A stretch of 27,092 nt of DNA, taken from the IMG/VR virus record IMGVR_UViG_3300010933_000065, positions 1 through 27,092 of that record; one strand, 5' to 3'. This stretch comes from a virus. This document shows positions 20,012 to 26,966 of this stretch, piece by piece. Numbering within the stretch: the stretch's first letter is position 1; each line of letters starts with the position of its first letter. The translations under genes and the position numbers were made by a program. The notes under the pieces are model-generated. The model ran no database searches, was not told where the DNA came from, and saw only the letters and a program-made list of their open reading frames with translations.

Positions 20012-20306
20012 CTAATTTGTTTCGTTCGATGCTTCCAAAGCGCGTTCGAGACCAGCGATCAGGATATCGCATGCGTTGGGAGAATCTTCTCCCCAGATCC
20101 AATCCTTGAATTGCTCGTCGTCTAGCCAGTCGTATCCGCATTCTTTAGCGACGCCCACAAGCCTTGTCACCACGCTCTTCTGCCAAGAGCGCCCAATTAA
20201 TGGAGCTGTTAGGCAAAAAATCCTCGTTGTAAGCAGCATTAATAGCATCGGTAAAAGCGTTAACCAAAGCAATCCGCTCCGCAGTGGTACATTCCGGTTC
20301 GCTCAT
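20012..20306 (-). pseudogene. Small hypothetical gene with apparent frameshift in a T6 run
   Basis: ATG at 20306 behind AAAGGGGTTAAGAA opens MSEPECTTAERIALVNAFTD.. NAAYNEDF. The frame then reaches a stop after 53 residues. The -strand run TTTTTT (20220-20215) is the probable break: with one T fewer, translation passes into the frame that encodes GRSWQKSVVTRLVGVAKECG, then YDWLDDEQFKDWIWGEDSPN and ends at TAG next to element 7, giving about 97 residues. Alternatives are two short genes (second start GTG near 20172) or a +1 recoding event. A -1 slip would terminate at once. Family unknown. Confidence 0.55.
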
Positions 20307-20388
20307 TTCTTAACCCCTTTCATTTGTATCCAAAATGGATACTCGCAAAAGCGTAACAATACGCTTTTTAGAGTAACCAAATTGGGGT
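20307..20388 (-). repeat. Structured intergenic element, divergent copy 8
   Basis: First element of the zone, with no gene just before it. TGG-T-TACTC pairs with GAGTA-T-CCA, inner AAAAGCGTA / TACGCTTTT, proximal hairpin GTATCC-ATTTT-GGATAC. The 2x2 loop of copies 2-7 is missing. Ends in AAAGGGGTTAAG. Immediately upstream is a GC-rich hairpin GGCGC-TTGC-GCGCC (about 20382-20396). Confidence 0.55.
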
Positions 20389-20839
20389 CAGGCGCGCAAG
20401 CGCCAAACCCCCTAATTAGTTATTTCAGGGTTAAGGGGTTTTTCTTCTATAATCTGAATCGGGCGACGACACACAAACGGCAGAGCCCCAGTACGTCTGG
20501 GCGGGTTTTACTCTCGGTACAGGTGCTCGATCCTTACTCAACAGAGGGGCCTCTCGGCTCTACCGCTATTCAGTTTTTCAGTACCCTTATAGCTTCTAGG
20601 TATGAGGGAAGTATCGGCTACTCGGCAATGAAAGTAAAGGGGAAATCGGAATAAATACGAAATATCTGAAAAAGCCCTAAAAGACCGAAAAAGAGGCTGT
20701 AAGTACCCGGAATCATTAGAGTTTTTTAACGGTCGCTTGCAACCTCTCTAAATAGCCTACCCCCCTACCTAGAACTACCTACTCGGCTAGATCGGCCCTT
20801 ACACGCGATCCTGAGAAGCCCTATTTCGGCCTGAAAGGC
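20389..20839. other. 450-bp gene-free region, possible control region
   Basis: No convincing gene on either strand. It holds hairpins (CCCAG-ACGTA-CTGGG near 20487-20501; AAACCCC..GGGGGTTT around 20399-20430), four CTCGG motifs on + (20513, 20553, 20621, 20782), two of them in the longer repeat CTACTCGGC, and on the - strand CCCCTTAACCC (about 20436-20426), which is complementary to the GGGTTAAG core of the repeated ribosome-binding block. AGCCT..GGGCTTTTT on - (about 20695-20665) is a weak terminator candidate for the nuclease operon. Promoter, operator or origin roles are all open. Confidence 0.4.
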
Positions 20840-21325
20840 TTAAAGCGGCCAATCGGTATGAGTCGCTCTAGGCGTACCAGAATACGTTTTGAGATTAGGT
20901 TCATATTCTATTTCGCCACTACGCTTTACTTTAGCAACATGATCAAAATGTACGCAAATTTTATATTTTTTTCCTGTATATTGGACAAATGATTCGACTG
21001 ACTTTACTTCTATTCGTAACGGCACTTTATTATCACTATATTCTAACGCAATAAGATCAACGCTACCAACTGGAGCTAAATTACGAAATGCCATATATCC
21101 TTTAGCTAGCAAATCTGCACAAACAATTAATTCGCTAAGTGCACCTCTACTATTGCGATTAGGTATGTTATCATATTTGCCAAGCATCAGATGCTTGTTA
21201 TCTTGTGTTTTACGTTTTTCGTTACAGCATCTAGTTGAACAATATTTATTATTTGGCCCCTTCTCAAGAAAATCATTATTACAGCTATCATTTGCACATC
21301 TTCGTATTTCTGCACATCTTCGCAT
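20840..21325 (-). CDS. PD-(D/E)XK endonuclease with N-terminal zinc finger, homing-type
   Basis: Start set at ATG 21325, which has AGGTGA upstream and lies 5 nt after the helicase stop; an earlier frame overlaps the helicase. 161 residues. Zinc finger C10-x4-C15 and C29-x3-C33 (YCSTRC). Nuclease core: E65 in RGALSELIV, D90 in VGSVDLIA, E106-V-K108 in LRIEVKS. Markedly A+T-rich compared with the helicase. The design fits small restriction-like nucleases that invade phage genomes as free-standing homing enzymes; a resolvase-type role is the alternative. Confidence 0.72.
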   Translation of the reverse strand: MRRCAEIRRCANDSCNNDFLEKGPNNKYCSTRCCNEKRKTQDNKHLMLGKYDNIPNRNSRGALSELIVCADLLAKGYMAFRNLAPVGSVDLIALEYSDNKVPLRIEVKSVESFVQYTGKKYKICVHFDHVAKVKRSGEIEYEPNLKTYSGTPRATHTDWPL

Positions 21326-21329
21326 AATA

Positions 21330-22937
21330 TCACCTATGTATGATATCTCGCCTTTGGATCGAATCCTGGGGATCGAATAGGACGTCACGGATTTTAGGAA
21401 ACTTCTCGCTAAAATTGACCAAAACTTTTTTAGGTTGTTTCATCCAAGGTGCATATTCGTGAAGTTGGTATACATTTTTCGGAAACGGCATACCGTTAGG
21501 CGATCTGAACCATACCCAGTTATCAGCTTTATGCTTAGCATATCCATCATGATCAAAACAGATCCATTCGCTGAAAGTCGATAGTCCAACCCTATACGTT
21601 ACCTTCAAAGTATCAGGTCTACCTGCCTTCTTATGAATTGCGTAACTCACCTGATCTATCTTATACCATTCGGCTATACTAGTTCTAACTACTTCAGTTT
21701 CATCAGCGGTCTTTGAGATGTTAGCCTTGAATTTGAACTCATGTCCGCAGACATCACAGACTTTCGCTGTGGGGTGAAGCAGCGCTTGGCACTTAGGGCA
21801 TTCCTTCACAGGAGCAACGCCCTTGCCATCACCCTTTTTCTTTTGCTTAACTATGACGTCATTGATTGGGCCAAGACGCATAGTATTTCCAGCGAAGTCT
21901 AGGATAAGGCAATGGGTTTTGTTTGGGTGTGGCCGTAACCCTCTACCAAAAGTTTGGACGTGTATGACTGGTGACTCTGTTGGACGTAACGTCGCTATCA
22001 AATCAATATCTGGAACGTCTAGACCAGTTGTGAGGATGTCAACATTAACCGCCGCTCTATACACACCTTTTTTGAAATCACTGACTGCCTTATCTCTGTC
22101 CGCGTCCATTTTTGAATGAACAACGCAAGCGTTTATGCCGCGCATGAATAAAGCATTAGTTATATGTTCCGCATGTTCTATGTCAATAGCGAAAATCAAC
22201 CACTTCTTATAATTGTATCCAAACTCAATGATTTCTTCGACGGCTACATTAGTTATAGAATCACGATCGAAGCGCTCACTCAATTCATCGAGCGAATAAT
22301 CCTTAGCTCGCATTTTTATGCCAGAAACATCCATTTTCATTACAGTCGCTTTTGTAATTAGTCGAGTCAGATATCCTTCAGCTACAAGTCTGTTAAAAAT
22401 TTCTGGCGTTGACATGTCATACGCTATATGGTTGAACAACCGACCTTCACCTTGATGAATATAGCCATGACCAAGCCTGAAGTGAGTCGCTGTAAATCCG
22501 ATATATTGTGCATCTAGTTTTGATAACAATTTCCGATACATCCCATCTTGCTTAATAGTAACAAGATGACACTCATCGACGATGATCACGGAAACATTTT
22601 TGAATAACTCTGGTCGCCTCCATACCGATTGGATACCTGCGACTGTAATTTTCTTGACGGTGCGTGATTTCATTCCTGAACTATACAAACCAATATCAAT
22701 GAACCGCTCAAAGTATTCTTCAAGCGCATCATAATCTTGTCTAAGGATCTCTTTGACATGGGATAGAACAAGAACGTTGTCAGCTGGATTTTTTGTTAAA
22801 TATTGATCAATAAAATCGCAAATCATCAAAGATTTGCCTGATCCTGTCGGGGCAACAACTATTGGATGGCAATCCTTATCTTCCAAACTCTTCATAAGAG
22901 CTTTAGTTGCAGTAATTTGGTACCAACGGCTCTCCAT
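21330..22937 (-). CDS. SF2 DNA helicase with zinc ribbon
   Basis: 535 residues. Motif I APTGSGKS (29-36), motif II DECH (121-124), motif III TAT (149-151), and motif VI QTFGRGLRP (328-336); TTGLDVPDIDLI (303-314) is motif V. A zinc ribbon has C380-x2-C383 and C394-x2-C397. The extra C-terminal region (about 415-535) is unlike common helicases. Related phage helicases (restriction-subunit-like SF2, UvsW-like) unwind or remodel forks and recombination intermediates. TAATG overlap with the HNH gene before it; the homing-type nuclease follows 5 nt after its stop. Confidence 0.9.
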   Translation of the reverse strand: MESRWYQITATKALMKSLEDKDCHPIVVAPTGSGKSLMICDFIDQYLTKNPADNVLVLSHVKEILRQDYDALEEYFERFIDIGLYSSGMKSRTVKKITVAGIQSVWRRPELFKNVSVIIVDECHLVTIKQDGMYRKLLSKLDAQYIGFTATHFRLGHGYIHQGEGRLFNHIAYDMSTPEIFNRLVAEGYLTRLITKATVMKMDVSGIKMRAKDYSLDELSERFDRDSITNVAVEEIIEFGYNYKKWLIFAIDIEHAEHITNALFMRGINACVVHSKMDADRDKAVSDFKKGVYRAAVNVDILTTGLDVPDIDLIATLRPTESPVIHVQTFGRGLRPHPNKTHCLILDFAGNTMRLGPINDVIVKQKKKGDGKGVAPVKECPKCQALLHPTAKVCDVCGHEFKFKANISKTADETEVVRTSIAEWYKIDQVSYAIHKKAGRPDTLKVTYRVGLSTFSEWICFDHDGYAKHKADNWVWFRSPNGMPFPKNVYQLHEYAPWMKQPKKVLVNFSEKFPKIRDVLFDPQDSIQRRDIIHR

Positions 22938-23374
22938 TATTCATCCAACGCTGGTTTTGGTGAATATCCACTTTGTATTTGTGAAACATAACATTGTGAT
23001 ATCCCAAAATCGTCTGCTATTTCACTCTGTGTTCTCCAATCTTGTTTTATTGAATCTAGATCACTAGCACTTAATTTGCTTCTTTGTGATACATGTCTGC
23101 CTCTAATAACCTTATCTCTAATGTTATCAGAGTGAGTTCCAACTTTTAAATGTTTCGGATTCACACATGGTGGAGTATCGCAACTATGCATAACTTCTAA
23201 ACCAATTGGTATTCCACCTATGAATAATTCATATGAAAAACGATGGGCATAATAGCGAATGCCATTATATTTGAATCCTCCATAATTTGGTCCAAGTGGA
23301 GCACCAATCCAAATCCAACATTCACCTATTACAGTAAATCTTTTATTGAATTTATAAAGAAGCTCAATATCCAT
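22937..23374 (-). CDS. HNH homing endonuclease with C-terminal helix-turn-helix
   Basis: 145 residues. N-terminal CWIWIGAPLGPNYGGFKYNG (19-38) and AHRFSYELF (43-51) are typical of HNH_3 phage nucleases. Catalytic and zinc-site residues: H63, C65, C70, N72, H75 in VMHSCDTPPCVNPKHLKVGT, then N84. A helix-turn-helix follows (about 115-136, TQSEIADDFGISQCYVSQIQ). Free-standing; no intron or intein was detected in its neighbours. It is fitted tightly by 1-nt overlaps on both sides, as if long established in the operon. Confidence 0.9.
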   Translation of the reverse strand: MDIELLYKFNKRFTVIGECWIWIGAPLGPNYGGFKYNGIRYYAHRFSYELFIGGIPIGLEVMHSCDTPPCVNPKHLKVGTHSDNIRDKVIRGRHVSQRSKLSASDLDSIKQDWRTQSEIADDFGISQCYVSQIQSGYSPKPALDE

Positions 23375-23628
23375 TACTTATCCAATAGGCTACGCAGGAT
23401 GAAATATTCGTTTCGTGTATCAAGGCTGCTATTTTTACCAAGAGAGATATAGCACACTACTGATTCAGGCCAAACTTTACCGTCACTGAAATCATTATAT
23501 GAACCTATCGGTGGATCGAATATAGCACAGACGTCATATACAAGATCATGATAGAAACTATGTTTGTATCCATCTACAAATTCTCTAAATACTTCTCTTG
23601 TTACAAGAGCCCATTTTTTGTTATCCAT
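23374..23628 (-). CDS. Hypothetical 84-residue protein
   Basis: Start overlaps the nuclease stop (TAATG). MDNKKWALVTREVFREFVDG.. and GKVWPESVVCYISLGKNSSL.., with many aromatic residues (YKHSFYHDLVYD). No family recognised. Its stop overlaps the HNH start by 1 nt. Confidence 0.6.
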   Translation of the reverse strand: MDNKKWALVTREVFREFVDGYKHSFYHDLVYDVCAIFDPPIGSYNDFSDGKVWPESVVCYISLGKNSSLDTRNEYFILRSLLDK

Positions 23629-24455
23629 TATTCAATTCCAATCGGCATATATGAATCACAACCAACTTTCTGTATTTCAATAGGTATGTCAATAGGATTA
23701 TTCATACTTGGATGCGCGCATACCCATTTTCCCTCAGGTGCTAGGTCACTATGCTCGCATGTACGACAATTTTTTGCTGCTGATTTCAAGTCGTGACAAT
23801 TTTCACTGTATTGACAGAATTTACACCCGTACCACGATCTTTCAAATATTTTCTTAGGTGGCGTCGATGACATTATGATGTCTTGCTCTTTACGTACCAA
23901 ATCATCAGCGAATCCAGCGTCATATCGTATGCGCTCTATGTAATATTCGCTTGTATTTTTATTATAGCCAACATACAAGCAACGCTTTAGACCTGTGCCT
24001 TTCATGTATCGCTGACATTGCGCGTAATGGTTTGGGAAACACTTTCTTACACCTTCCTTAACTAGCTTTGTGAAATTTCGATCGTTATGAGTTTTGATTT
24101 CCAGCAAGTGAGTAGTTTTGGGAGCGTCTGGAACATTTTCGCACGCTCCATCTGTGAAACCGTGGGCATGATCCATGAATCCCCACAGTTCTTCTTGCCT
24201 ATTCTTGACAAGGATTCCAATACGCTCCAAATCCTTGATAATAAAATCTTCAGCACGAGTTCCTGTGTTAAACAGGTTCCTAACCCTAACAGTTATCTTC
24301 TCAGGCTCCCCAACCCAGTGCAAATTGAACCATAGCTTGCGAGCACACTCATCGCCTATGGTACTCATGGCAATTGTATTGCCTCTACGCTGAGGGAATT
24401 CAAGTCTATCCAATAATGTTTTCGTAGCGTTCACAGGTGTAGGCAGTTGTACCAT
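23628..24455 (-). CDS. Cas4/RecB-like PD-(D/E)XK exonuclease with Fe-S cysteines
   Basis: 275 residues. Nuclease core: E69 in GTRAEDF, D102 in GFTDGA, E119-I-K121 in LLEIKTHN, and Q146-x3-Y150 (QCQRY), the RecB-family motif. C37 together with C211-x2-C214-x5-C220 gives the four-cysteine iron-sulphur staple of Cas4, AddB and AdnB nucleases. A second cysteine set (C230-x2-C233, C246, C267) may bind zinc. With the DUF669 protein and the Sak4-like ATPase it forms a recombination module: end resection, ssDNA cover, annealing or pairing. Preceded by two strong hairpins. Confidence 0.82.
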   Translation of the reverse strand: MVQLPTPVNATKTLLDRLEFPQRRGNTIAMSTIGDECARKLWFNLHWVGEPEKITVRVRNLFNTGTRAEDFIIKDLERIGILVKNRQEELWGFMDHAHGFTDGACENVPDAPKTTHLLEIKTHNDRNFTKLVKEGVRKCFPNHYAQCQRYMKGTGLKRCLYVGYNKNTSEYYIERIRYDAGFADDLVRKEQDIIMSSTPPKKIFERSWYGCKFCQYSENCHDLKSAAKNCRTCEHSDLAPEGKWVCAHPSMNNPIDIPIEIQKVGCDSYMPIGIE

Positions 24456-24600
24456 TTCACCACCGAATTATCAGCCCGCAGCCCGGCAACACAACACGGT
24501 GACCTGCGGACTGATATTGAAAATAGTGCGGGACCAGATCTAGCAAACCGTACCCCCAATTACGTATTTCGCAATTGGAACTCTGGCCCCGCACCTTAAC
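24456..24600 (-). promoter_or_regulatory. Two long hairpins upstream of the Cas4-like gene
   Basis: First: a 13-bp stem GTGCGGGGCCAGA (24594-24582) / TCTGGTCCCGCAC (24538-24526), enclosing a 9-bp hairpin CCAATTGCG-AAATA-CGTAATTGG (24578-24556). Second: a 12-bp stem ATCAGTCCGCAG (24515-24504) / CTGCGGGCTGAT (24481-24470). Each of the three stems has exactly one imperfect pair, and each is G-U only if read as - strand RNA. RNase III processing, attenuation or translation control are possible; the first stem is followed by only a weak U-tract (TATTTTC). Confidence 0.6.
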
Positions 24601-25440
24601 TCATCGCAACCAGGGCGGCTTCTCATCAGGGACAGTCGGGCCAGCACCTGGCTCAGCGTCAGGAGCAACTGGAGCAGCTTCAGGGATATGTGGAGCCGCC
24701 GCTGCAGCCTCAGCCGCAGCGATCGCAGCCGGATCTGGTGTTACTGGAACCGGAAGCGGTACTCCCGGAGCCCCAAGATCAGCGGCGGGAACCGGATGCG
24801 GTTGAGCTGCCGTAGGTACAGCCGCAACAGGCGGCACGACTGGTACTGCGGGAGCCGGAACTGCTGGAGCGGGCGCGGGAACCGCAGGGAGAACACCAGG
24901 AGCAGGGCCACCTGCTTCTGGAACTGCGGCAGGGGGTGCTCCCCATGCTGGCGCAGCAACTGCTGCAGATGCTGAAACTGCAGGAGTTATCGCTGCGGCG
25001 GCAGGGAGAGTTGCCGCACCCGCTCCAGGACTACCGTATGGTGCGTAATTTTTTATTTCATTTCCTTCAGGATATTGCGATGTAGCTGGAGTGACTGTCA
25101 CTCTGATGATACAAGCTCGAGCATGTAGTACATCAGAATTGCTAACGGGTCCAGGGATGCCAACTGCATCGCAAATACTCTTGAGATGCTTGTTTGCGAT
25201 CTTGACGGTCGCTGTGGAATTATTGATCAGATTTAATCTTGACCAAATTTTGCGACCTGCGTTGTCTCCAATCAATATTTGCCAAATCAGCTCAAGATAT
25301 TGTCCATCCTTCGCTTTTGTTTCAACCATTTTTGATGAGACAATATGAGCGACGTACTCTCCTGCATCAATCGCCTTGAAATCAGTGATTCCTTCTTGAC
25401 CAGGTGCTCCGGGATTAAATGCTGCGGGTAGTTGGACCAT
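24601..25440 (-). CDS. DUF669-family single-strand-DNA-binding protein with long Pro/Ala tail
   Basis: 279 residues. The first 130 match DUF669: MVQLPAAFNPGAPGQEGITD.., YVAHIVSSKMVETKAKDGQY, ..GRKIWSRLNLINNSTATVKI, then a helix with AGI-like VGIPGP. Family members are phage SSB-like proteins usually found with recombination ATPases. Residues about 140-265 are almost only Ala, Pro, Val and Gly, encoded in very G+C-rich DNA. The tail closes with GPTVPDEKPPWLR, an acidic-then-aromatic tip like that of SSB, though ended by Arg. The ATPase stop overlaps its start by 1 nt. Confidence 0.82.
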   Translation of the reverse strand: MVQLPAAFNPGAPGQEGITDFKAIDAGEYVAHIVSSKMVETKAKDGQYLELIWQILIGDNAGRKIWSRLNLINNSTATVKIANKHLKSICDAVGIPGPVSNSDVLHARACIIRVTVTPATSQYPEGNEIKNYAPYGSPGAGAATLPAAAAITPAVSASAAVAAPAWGAPPAAVPEAGGPAPGVLPAVPAPAPAVPAPAVPVVPPVAAVPTAAQPHPVPAADLGAPGVPLPVPVTPDPAAIAAAEAAAAAPHIPEAAPVAPDAEPGAGPTVPDEKPPWLR

Positions 25441-26201
25441 TATACTTCTCCTGTGCTTGGTGAAATTTCAGTAGGTGCTACTTCAGGGGCTGCCGCTGGT
25501 ATTGCTATTGGCAACCCTTGGATTTTACGCGCGATGTTAGCAATGTTAGGCGCCTCGAACATTTCAAGCATCCCAGATCTATCTTTACAATCATACGCAA
25601 CGTCTCTACCAGTTTGCAGTACTCTCACAAATTGACCTGGGTTCTGAGGATCAGGCTCAACCCTCAACGCGAATATCTCATCAAACATATACGCTAGTTG
25701 GTTTGTGAGAATCTTACCTGGTAGCATTGGAACATAACTCGTGATACCAGTAGCATCATCTTTGATGCGAGTTTGTTTCGCAGTCATCAAGATGTTATAG
25801 TTAGGCAGATCTCGCAACTTCCGAATTAGATCCATCATATCATCTGCCATGTCACCATAAGCAGCGCGTCCATCTTTTGAACTGCCCTTCTTTTGAGTGA
25901 GCAAGACTTCTGCAATCTCAGAAATTGAATCAATGGTTACCCAATCTGACATCTTACCTGATAGAAGCCAATTGTAGGCTTCTCCCATAGCGGCTAACGT
26001 TCTGATTTGAATAACGCGAAGATTGGCCTTGACTTCAGGCGGTGCGTTTTTCAATGAGAGCAGACCCGCCTCAGCGCTGAGTATAATGTTTGTGGTTCCT
26101 GTAGTTCCACTCAACACAGTTTTGCCTGCGCCAGCAAATCCAAATACACACAGCTTTATGCCTGTGAATTCGATTGCCTCGTCCACTGTTTCAAGTTTCA
26201 A
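25440..26201 (-). CDS. Sak4-like RecA-fold recombination ATPase (AAA_24)
   Basis: Start chosen at TTG 26201, 10 nt after GGAG; a GTG at 26186 is also possible, and the ATG at 26267 would lie inside the preceding gene. About 253 residues. Walker A GFAGAGKT near residues 21-28, Walker B WVTIDSISEIAEV, the switch-like motif ILMTAKQTR, and a final PTEISPSTGEV. Sak4 proteins are short RecA-like recombinases of phages that pair with an SSB, here the DUF669 gene next to it. They promote annealing of homologous single strands. Confidence 0.8.
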   Translation of the reverse strand: MKLETVDEAIEFTGIKLCVFGFAGAGKTVLSGTTGTTNIILSAEAGLLSLKNAPPEVKANLRVIQIRTLAAMGEAYNWLLSGKMSDWVTIDSISEIAEVLLTQKKGSSKDGRAAYGDMADDMMDLIRKLRDLPNYNILMTAKQTRIKDDATGITSYVPMLPGKILTNQLAYMFDEIFALRVEPDPQNPGQFVRVLQTGRDVAYDCKDRSGMLEMFEAPNIANIARKIQGLPIAIPAAAPEVAPTEISPSTGEV

Positions 26202-26583
26202 TTTTCTTAATCTCCAATTTTGGCATACCAGGCTTTTCAATAATAGCACGCCAGACTGGTGAATCACTGGGCCTTTCTTTGAGTTTTGAATTTACGATTG
26301 AGAGTTTGCTCACGAAACAATCACTATCTTCAGTTGAAAGAAATCCTTCCGTTGCCATTTGCCCCAAAAGCAATTCATCGACGGAATAGCTTGTTACACT
26401 AGTCGCCTTAGCGTTGATGGTTACACCATCACCCTCAAATTGCTGATTCTCTGTGAACTTACCAGTCCTGCCAGCGAATATATCTTCACAGATTTCCCTG
26501 CGTAGATTTGCTTCAAGCGATTTCCAATGCTTGAGATTGGCTGATGCTATTCCCCATTCTTTGACTTTTTCATAGTCTGTCAT
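26191..26583 (-). CDS. Conserved-type phage protein beside the recombination ATPase
   Basis: 130 residues. MTDYEKVKEWGIASANLKHW.., then LRREICEDIFAGRTGKFTEN and INAKATSVTSYSVDELLLGQ. The 'LR.EI...F...G' and '(Y/S)x(V/I)D' spacing recalls small phage proteins (DUF7173-like) that lie next to Sak4-type ATPases, though I cannot confirm the family. It overlaps the ATPase TTG start by 11 nt, so they are coupled. Confidence 0.6.
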   Translation of the reverse strand: MTDYEKVKEWGIASANLKHWKSLEANLRREICEDIFAGRTGKFTENQQFEGDGVTINAKATSVTSYSVDELLLGQMATEGFLSTEDSDCFVSKLSIVNSKLKERPSDSPVWRAIIEKPGMPKLEIKKIET

Positions 26584-26588
26584 GCGGG

Positions 26589-26966
26589 CTACCCTCTCTC
26601 AAACATTTCAAAATGATCCATCTCTCCATCGCCTCCAAATGTACAGGCGAATCTATGTGACGACATATTGCCCATCGCATCAAATAGTTTTGCTGTTCCA
26701 TTGATAAGTGATCTTGGAGATGATTTGGTAGCACCCTTATATTCATCCCACAGAGCAATATCATTACCAAAATAACTGAACTTAGCTTTCTGCTCAACCC
26801 TCATCCAGTATTTTTCTTGATCAGCTGCTTTTCTATTGGCAAATGTTATCTCTTCAGGAGTAGGATCATCTCCAGAAACGATAGCAAGACATGTAGAAAT
26901 GAATAAGCAACATGCTAGAATAATTATGGTTTTTCCAGATTTTTCATAATCTTTAAATTTTTTCAT
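26589..26966 (-). CDS. Secreted or membrane-anchored hypothetical protein
   Basis: 125 residues. A basic start (MKKFKDYEKSGK) and a hydrophobic segment (about 13-30, TIIILACCLFISTCLAIV) form a signal or anchor; cysteine positions do not make a clear lipobox. The exported part contains AKFSYFGNDIALWDEYKG and ends HRFACTFGGDGEMDHFEMFE, which resembles an uncharacterised bacterial group with 'YFGD..K..NGFG...Y.C.FD'. The start overlaps the stop of the upstream gene (ATGA). Confidence 0.6.
   Translation of the reverse strand: MKKFKDYEKSGKTIIILACCLFISTCLAIVSGDDPTPEEITFANRKAADQEKYWMRVEQKAKFSYFGNDIALWDEYKGATKSSPRSLINGTAKLFDAMGNMSSHRFACTFGGDGEMDHFEMFERG

Noticed and set aside
19288-20109. Long + strand open frame (273 codons)
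   Set aside because: Lies opposite the 215-residue gene and element 7, lacks a ribosome-binding site, and its composition mirrors the codon pattern of the - strand gene.
20211-20224. Programmed -1 frameshift at T-TTT-TTG
   Set aside because: A -1 slip reads GCC TAA and stops at once; only a +1 shift or an indel reaches the downstream frame.
16273-20388. CRISPR array
   Set aside because: Repeats are spaced by genes, differ in sequence and are structural; no uniform repeat-spacer pattern.
16273-20388. Series of intrinsic terminators
   Set aside because: None of the inner hairpins is followed by a U-tract, unlike the clear terminator at 15605-15640.
20076-20654. + strand open frame of 192 codons across the gene-free region
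   Set aside because: Runs over element 8 and hairpins, Ser/Arg-rich shadow-like product, no ribosome-binding site.
24575-24975. + strand frames opposite the Pro/Ala tail
   Set aside because: Simple-composition shadows of the repetitive GC-rich coding region.
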